A DNA stretch of 64,000 nt from Trifolium pratense (taxonomy: Eukaryota > Streptophyta > Magnoliopsida > Fabales > Fabaceae). Shown here one piece after another: positions 58,519-64,000 of this stretch (position 1 is its first letter; every line of letters begins with the position of its first letter). The notes beneath the pieces are model-generated. The model saw only the letters and a program-made list of their open reading frames with translations. It had not been told where the DNA came from and did no database searches. Where the stretch lies: positions 54,212,703-54,276,702 of the forward strand of contig NC_060065.1 in assembly GCF_020283565.1 (NCBI RefSeq). The letters are read 5' to 3'. The position numbers and the translations under genes are program-made.

Positions 58519-61278
58519 ATGGGGTTCTCAAAAAAACAATTCTTAACCTACCTTTTGAATACTATACTATTTAAGGTTGTTGTTTTTTCATGGTTATGGT
58601 TACAAGTTACAAGTCTTGGTTCCATGTCATCAATTGCTGTCTCTTATGGAGATAAAGGTTCTGCTTTCTGTGGTTTGAAATCAGATGGATCTCACACAGT
58701 TACATGTTATGGATTCAACTCAGCTATAGTTTATGGAACACCATCTCATTTTCCATTCATAGGTTTAACTTCTGGTGATGGTTTTGTTTGTGGACTTTTA
58801 ATGAGTTCAAATCAACCATATTGTTGGGGCAGTAGTAGCCATATAGAAATGGGTGTGCCACAACCTATGGTTAAAGATGCTCAGTACTTAGAAATCAGTG
58901 CCGGCGATTATCATGTTTGTGGATTGAGGAAGCCTTTGACAGGAAGATTCAGAAACATTTCTTATGTTGATTGTTGGGGCTATAACATGACAAAGAACTA
59001 TGTTTTTGATGGACAGATTCAATCGATTTCGGCAGGTTCGGAGTTCAATTGTGGACTTTTTTCGCAGAATAGGACGGTTTTTTGTTGGGGTGATGAGGTT
59101 AGTAGTCAAGTTATTAGGTTGATTCCACAGGGTATGAGGTTTCAGAAGGTGTCCTGTGGAGGGTATCATGTATGTGGAATTTTGGAAGGTGTGAATTCTA
59201 GAACTGTTTGTTGGGGAAGAAGCTTGGATATGGAGGAAGAAATTTCATTGATTCCTAATCAAGGACAAGGTGGTAGGGTTGAGTTGGCACCAAATGATCC
59301 TATGCTTTCTGTTGTTGGAGGTAAGTTTCATGCCTGTGGCATTAAGAGCTATGATCATGGTGTGATTTGTTGGGGGTTAAGTTTGAAAACAAGTACAAAG
59401 GTTCCTAAAGGGATTAAAGTGTTTGAAATTGCAGCTGGTAACTATTTTACCTGTGGAATTCTTGCTGCAAAATCTCTTGAGCCTATTTGTTGGGGTGTTG
59501 GATTTCCAACTTCTGTTCCTTTGGCTGTTTCACCAAGAAAGTGTTTGTCTACACCTTGTTCTCCTGGTTACTATGAAATTGAAAAGGATCAACAAAAGGG
59601 TGATCTAATCTGTAAGGATCCAAATTCTCACCTTTGTGTTCCTTGCAGTACTGTTTGTCCTGATGAAATGTATCAGAAAAGTGGTTGCAATTTGAAATCT
59701 GATATATTGTGTGAATATAATTGTTCGGTTTGTTCTTCACCTGAATGCTTCTCAAATTGTTCTACCTCTTCATCCAATGCTGCTAATGGGAAGAAAAATG
59801 AAAGATTTTGGTCAATGCAATTGATAGTTGTTGTTGCTGAGATAGTATTTGCTATTTTTATAGTTAGTGTTGTGTCTATAACCGCAGTTATGTACGTTCG
59901 CTACAAGCTAAGAGGTTGTGAGTGTTCAACAACAGCGTTGAACTCGGTGAAGAGACTCAATGTTGGTTCTTCGGTTCAAAAGGAGACCGGTAAGATTCGA
60001 CCGGATGCAGAGGAGTTAAGGATAAGGAGGGCTCAGAAGTTCACCTATGAGGAACTTGAAAATGCAACTAGTGGCTTCAAAGAAGAATCCATAGTTGGAA
60101 AAGGAAGTTTTTCATGTGTGTTCAAAGGTGTTCTCAAAGATGGAACAGTTGTTGCTGTTAAAAGGGCTATCATGTCTCCAAACATGCAGAAAAATTCTAA
60201 AGAATTTCACACTGAACTTGATTTGCTCTCTAGATTGAACCATGCTCATTTGCTCAACCTATTAGGTTATTGTGAAGAAGGTGGTGAAAGACTGCTTGTT
60301 TATGAGTACATGGCTCATGGATCATTGCATCAACACCTCCATGGCAAAAGTAAAGAGTTGAAAGAACAATTGGATTGGATCAGAAGAGTAACAATTGCAG
60401 TCCAAGCGGCTCGAGGAATCGAGTACTTGCACGGCTACGCATGTCCGCCCGTGATTCACAGAGATATCAAATCTTCAAACATACTCATTGATGAAGAACA
60501 CAATGCTAGAGTTTCCGATTTCGGTCTATCATTACTCGGTCCGACAGATAGTAGCTCGCCACTTGCCGAGTTACCGGCCGGAACACTCGGTTATCTTGAT
60601 CCCGAATACTATAGACTTCACTACCTCACAACAAAATCAGATGTTTATAGCTTTGGTGTTCTACTATTAGAAATTCTAAGTGGTAGAAAAGCTATTGACA
60701 TGCAATATGAAGAAGGTAACATTGTTCAATGGTCAGTTCCATTAATAAAATCGGGCGATATAGCTTCGATTTTAGACCCTTGTTTGAAACAACCTTCTGA
60801 TATTGAAGCATTGAAAAGAATAGCAAATGTTGCTTGTAAATGTGTGAGAATGAGAGGTAAAGATAGGCCTTCAATGGACAAAGTAACAACAAGTTTGGAA
60901 AGAGCATTAGCAATGTTAATGGGAAGTCCTTGTATTGATCAACCAATTTTACCAACTGAAGTTGTTTTAGGAAGTAATAGAATGCATAAGAAAACATCTC
61001 AAAGGTCTTCGAATAGGTCGGCTTCGGAAACCGATGGAGTTGAAGGTGAAGATCAAAGATTTGAGTTTAGAGCACCTTCTTGGATAACTTTTCCAAGTGT
61101 TACTTCATCTCAAAGGAGAAAATCTTCAGGATCAGAATGTGATGTTGAAGTGAAGATTATTGAAGGAAGAAATTATGGTAATGTTGTTGGTGGAGGTGGT
61201 GATGTTTTGAGAAGTCTTGAAGAAGAGATTGGTCCTGCTTCTCCACAAGAGAGACTCTTCTTGCAACACAATTTCTAA
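58519..61278 (+). CDS. CRINKLY4-type receptor-like kinase, intronless coding region
   Basis: 919 residues. Residues 1-34 form a hydrophobic signal peptide. Seven crinkly (RCC1-like) repeats follow up to ~335, each marked by Cys-Trp/Tyr-Gly (CYGFN, CWGSS, CWGYN, CWGDE, CWGRS, CWGLS, CWGVG). A Cys-rich TNFR-like region spans ~340-420 (KCLSTPCSPGYY, CVPCSTVCPDEMYQKSGC, CSVCSSPECFSNC). One membrane helix lies at ~433-460. The kinase begins near F508 (FTYEELENATSGF), with the glycine loop GKGSFS, K548 (VAVK), catalytic D649 (HRDIKSSN) and D667 (DFG). All catalytic residues are present, so an active Ser/Thr kinase is expected. The layout and ~900-residue length match maize CR4 and Arabidopsis ACR4, which control epidermal differentiation and, with CLE peptides, root stem-cell divisions. 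Which CR4 family member it is cannot be settled here, but the TNFR-like region and the long tail favour ACR4. Confidence 0.95.
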   Translation: MGFSKKQFLTYLLNTILFKVVVFSWLWLQVTSLGSMSSIAVSYGDKGSAFCGLKSDGSHTVTCYGFNSAIVYGTPSHFPFIGLTSGDGFVCGLLMSSNQPYCWGSSSHIEMGVPQPMVKDAQYLEISAGDYHVCGLRKPLTGRFRNISYVDCWGYNMTKNYVFDGQIQSISAGSEFNCGLFSQNRTVFCWGDEVSSQVIRLIPQGMRFQKVSCGGYHVCGILEGVNSRTVCWGRSLDMEEEISLIPNQGQGGRVELAPNDPMLSVVGGKFHACGIKSYDHGVICWGLSLKTSTKVPKGIKVFEIAAGNYFTCGILAAKSLEPICWGVGFPTSVPLAVSPRKCLSTPCSPGYYEIEKDQQKGDLICKDPNSHLCVPCSTVCPDEMYQKSGCNLKSDILCEYNCSVCSSPECFSNCSTSSSNAANGKKNERFWSMQLIVVVAEIVFAIFIVSVVSITAVMYVRYKLRGCECSTTALNSVKRLNVGSSVQKETGKIRPDAEELRIRRAQKFTYEELENATSGFKEESIVGKGSFSCVFKGVLKDGTVVAVKRAIMSPNMQKNSKEFHTELDLLSRLNHAHLLNLLGYCEEGGERLLVYEYMAHGSLHQHLHGKSKELKEQLDWIRRVTIAVQAARGIEYLHGYACPPVIHRDIKSSNILIDEEHNARVSDFGLSLLGPTDSSSPLAELPAGTLGYLDPEYYRLHYLTTKSDVYSFGVLLLEILSGRKAIDMQYEEGNIVQWSVPLIKSGDIASILDPCLKQPSDIEALKRIANVACKCVRMRGKDRPSMDKVTTSLERALAMLMGSPCIDQPILPTEVVLGSNRMHKKTSQRSSNRSASETDGVEGEDQRFEFRAPSWITFPSVTSSQRRKSSGSECDVEVKIIEGRNYGNVVGGGGDVLRSLEEEIGPASPQERLFLQHNF

Positions 61279-61693
61279 TTTTTTTTTATCAAGCAAAGAT
61301 TTGTATCATGTAGTAAAAAACAAAACATCATGGTTTAGTTTTTGTTACAAAAATGATGATGATGTTAGTGGCTACGTTAATTTAGTGTTGCATGTAATTT
61401 TTTGTTTGATTATGAATCCAACTGTGACATTATTTAGTTTTGTATCTTTTGAGAGCTATGTTTTAGATTCTTTGATGCAACTAGCTTAGGATGTAATCAT
61501 GTATTTTATGTAATGTAACTATCATCTCATTTTATTGATTGTAAAACGTAGTATCTTTGTCAATTTCTATGACAACATTGGTTTTTTCTTATTATTATGC
61601 ACTAAGTGACAAATAATAAGTTGAAATTAAATTTTGTTGATTTTAAAGCGTTTTCTTCCACGTTTATTAAGGCAAAAAAATTGAAAAAAGAAA
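61279..61693. other. 3' flank of the CRINKLY4-type gene
   Basis: No further gene. The T-rich run on the minus strand just before 61694 (from the A runs at ~61674-61693) serves as a pol III terminator for the tRNA. Confidence 0.45.
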
Positions 61694-61765
61694 TGCCCTC
61701 ACGCAGGATCGAACTGCGGACCTTCAGTTTACAAGACTGACGCTCTACCACTGAGCTATAAGGGC
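61694..61765 (-). tRNA. tRNA-Thr (anticodon UGU)
   Basis: On the minus strand: acceptor GCCCTTA pairs with TGAGGGC. The D-arm is GCTCAGTGGTAGAGC, the anticodon arm TCAGT-CTTGTAA-ACTGA has anticodon TGT, and the T-arm is CGCAG-TTCGATC-CTGCG, with discriminator A. All stems pair. It is 72 nt, has no intron and no encoded CCA. T-rich runs follow on the same strand, as a pol III terminator should. It looks functional. Confidence 0.93.
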
Positions 61766-62830
61766 AACTTGTTATATTTTTACTTCAATGTATAATAAAC
61801 CTAGAATAAGAGCCAATTACGTCTTCTTATTATCACCTAGTCACATAGTTGAGATTACATTCCTTACTTTGTTCCTAATCTAGGACCGTTTAAAACTCTA
61901 GGGAATGTGGGGTAGTTGTTTGAGAATATGACTTTTGTTAGATTATGGTGAAGTGTGATTCAATAATTATTGTTTCAGTTTATGTCTGAACAATGTGGCG
62001 ATCATAATCTATATTATAGAATGGTCTAATAAATTTACGTCTTTGGTAAGTGCGCATAGTTCATATTTATAGGGAGGCTAACATGGTAGCAAATTGGATG
62101 GCTAATGCTGCTCATTAATTCTTACCCTATTGGAATTCAATTTGTGCATCCCTCCCTTCAAAGGGAGTTCTGTTGCTACTTGCTACTTGCTACTGCATGA
62201 TGTTATGGAGTTTGATACCCCGCATAGAATTAGAATTTAGTAAAATTTTTTACCAAAATGTCCTTTGAGTTTAAAAATAAAAAATGAATGATTGGGTTCA
62301 TTTTGAAGGAGCTATAAGTAATTTTGTTATATTTTGTGGGGAGATTCTTCATTAGAATTGATTCTAATCTGGAGTTAAAATTTATAACCTTTGTCTTCAA
62401 ATATGGTTTTTACACTCAAATTTAAATAAAATGGGACACAGCACGTGCTAGTAAAAACTCCCAATTGAGTCAATGTTTACGAGTGAGTTTTTTGAGGGAA
62501 GGTGAGAGAATGACTTATTTTTCTTTTTAATTAAGAATACTATAAAATGTTGGTTTTTAAAAAATAGTCTAAGTGTGATTGAAATATTATATGATCACTT
62601 ATATTATTTATTCTTTCAATTATTTTAAAATATTAACCATATCTCAAAATATGAACGCAATCCTCCAAAATCCTCTAAAAACCAACTCGCAATGATGCTA
62701 ACTCCAATTTGAGTATCATCTCTACTTATCAATTATCAATTGTTTGACCTATGAACTATAGGTCAAATTATACAAACTGAGACCTATATTATATAGTCAA
62801 AATTGTGCTCGTAAAAGTCAGAAATGATTC
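61766..62830. other. Intergenic region, no gene seen
   Basis: AT-rich spacer without supported coding sequence. Confidence 0.4.
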
Positions 62831-62836
62831 ATAATA

Positions 62837-62956
62837 CTATCTTTGATCTTTTTTATAAGAGATATTGGTCAACAAAAGATGCATTTGATTTATAATATAA
62901 ATTAAATACATCAACTTTTATTAAATTGTCTATCATATAAAAAGGATTGGAGGGAG
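62837..62956. mobile_element. Stowaway MITE with one worn end
   Basis: The right end reads aaaaaggattggagggag followed by TA (62957-62958). The left end, ctatctttgatcttttttat, is a degraded match to its reverse complement, preceded by TA (62835-62836). The inner phrase 'ttggtcaaca' is typical of the family. It is 120 bp. Confidence 0.7.
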
Positions 62957-63213
62957 TATAATTGAATAAAAGGAATGATGATTGTGCATTCTCAACTCTC
63001 CTATGCTATTGTGAATTGTCTATTGATCATGAAAGAAGGGATATGGATCCTCTCTATCCTTTGATTGGTTGCCAGGATATCAAAAGAAATTTTCTATAAC
63101 AATTTGTGCATAATATTAATTTTGACTTGGTAAACCTACTTCTATAGTTTTTGTCTACTTCTAGTTAGTATTTCAATGAAGATGTTTTAAGTTTTAACCT
63201 TGATAGAAAAAGA

Positions 63214-63302
63214 AAAATTGGTCTAATGGTGAGGGATTTGGATAGCATGTTAGAGGTCCTGTCTTTGATTATGGGCTTTATTGTAAACAAAAAAGAAAAT
63301 AA
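63214..63302 (+). repeat. tRNA-derived SINE-like sequence
   Basis: 'attggtctaatggtgagggattt' (A-box-like), then 'aggtcctgtctttgatta' (worn B-box), then an A-rich tail. It resembles the minus-strand copy at 42501-42595. Confidence 0.5.
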
Positions 63303-63628
63303 AGGCAGCCACAAATCAAATTAACAATGGAATAAGAAAATTCTATCAAGGCATTAGAATGCCATTTATGTACTCAAATGACCTGTACATTGACTGAACT
63401 AGTCTCTTCTAACAACTAAAGTATCAAAGCATATAAAGCAATCCAATGAATTATTGAACTCCATTGAACTTAACAAATTGTACTACAGAAACTCACCTTG
63501 ACACCTAAAGCTGGACTGAACCAGATATCTAAGTCAGCAATTATATATTTGGCTATTGCACAATTTATCTACCACCATTCATCCAGTGAGAAAGAATTAC
63601 AAGTCAAGATGATAAAAGAGAATTGAAA

Positions 63629-63823
63629 CTATCTAGGATTCTCTTGTTCTTTGGCTTCCACCTCCTTCACACTCTCTACTATTTGCTGTATCTGCTTTGA
63701 AACAGTTTCATTATGCTCTTCGATGTACTCATATAACAATTCAAGATTCCTTTTATAGGTTTCAGTTCGCTTTTTCTCTAGGTCCAACTGCTGAGTTAGT
63801 TCTCGAACTCTGTCATGTCCACT
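63629..63823 (-). CDS. Last exon of a FAR1-type coiled-coil protein (partial, continues beyond window)
   Basis: On the minus strand an acceptor (gcaatttccag) ends at 63824. The exon then encodes SGHDRVRELTQQLDLEKKRTETYKRNLELLYEYIEEHNETVSKQIQQIVESVKEVEAKEQENPR and a stop. It is a 64-residue charged heptad-like segment that corresponds in position and pattern to the second exon of the FAR1-type gene at 2134-2346 (RALSLELYNERQKYKRRCAAYEEQI...). The FAR1 domain itself must lie past 64000, so the identification is by analogy. The remaining 177 bases of the window are intron. Confidence 0.65.
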   Translation of the reverse strand, partial: SGHDRVRELTQQLDLEKKRTETYKRNLELLYEYIEEHNETVSKQIQQIVESVKEVEAKEQENPR

Positions 63824-64000
63824 CTGGAAATTGCATAAAAACAAAGACATGAGAAAAGGAGAAAACCGAAAAGTGGTGCCAAATACATGATACATGAATT
63901 GCTCAAGTTACCGTACATAATGGTCTCAAAGAGACAAATACATGGATATACGCTCAATCAGGGATATGTTGTCAAAATATTTTTCAGGCAAAATTACTCA

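Overview
This is a stretch of plant nuclear DNA. The genes have spliced exons with GT-AG introns and AT-rich introns, and the spaces between them are full of small transposons. The gene set (Elongator subunit, GINS subunit, CRINKLY4-type receptor kinase, YSL transporter, FAR1-domain proteins) is dicot-like. The dense MITE and SINE content, with terminal repeats of the 'ggtccccctatttt' and 'ggtcccttaaag' kind, fits a legume such as Medicago. The species call is an inference; 'dicot, probably legume' is the safer claim.

Layout. 1.4-2.3 kb: a short two-exon FAR1-domain protein (+). 3.9-4.6 kb: an intronless calmodulin-like protein with a hydrophobic N-terminus (-). 5.2-16 kb: a transposon-rich block with a Stowaway MITE, a hAT element carrying a GC-rich core, and a 6.6-kb Helitron-type array with four 5' ends and one clear 3' end. 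The array contains a Mutator MITE and a degenerate ~110-bp minisatellite. 17-24 kb: a YSL (oligopeptide-transporter family) gene broken by a frameshift (-) and a small 82-codon gene (-), bracketed by ~1.1-kb direct repeats. 25-28 kb: three transposons with perfect target-site duplications. 28.8-34.6 kb: ELP2 in 10 exons (+), whose second intron holds fragments of two other genes. 35.9-40.5 kb: the GINS subunit PSF1 (+), probably with a long leader intron. 41-42.2 kb: a Tourist-type element with a SINE inside it. 43.1-43.7 kb: a B3-domain protein (+). 46.2-49.0 kb: mitochondrial ribosomal protein L3 (+). 49.4-49.9 kb: a ubiquitin hydrolase pseudogene. 51.9-54.4 kb: deoxyhypusine hydroxylase (+), with a tRNA-Ser relic just upstream. 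58.5-61.3 kb: CRINKLY4-type receptor kinase (+). 61.7 kb: tRNA-Thr(UGU) (-). 63.6-63.8 kb: the last exon of another FAR1-type coiled-coil protein (-), which continues past the window.

The genes are independent housekeeping or developmental loci, not an operon-like system. ELP2 (tRNA wobble modification), DOHH (eIF5A hypusination) and mitochondrial L3 all serve translation, but nothing in the sequence suggests their proximity is functional.

I found no convincing new biological system. The most unusual items are a two-gene chimera of captured fragments inside ELP2 intron 2 (with a 26-base G run), the concatemer-like Helitron array with pol III-type boxes in each 5' end, a mitochondrial L3 that has lost the normally invariant Gln-containing loop motif, and a YSL gene broken by an apparent 13-nt deletion. 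Splice sites were chosen by eye, using reading phase and family similarity.
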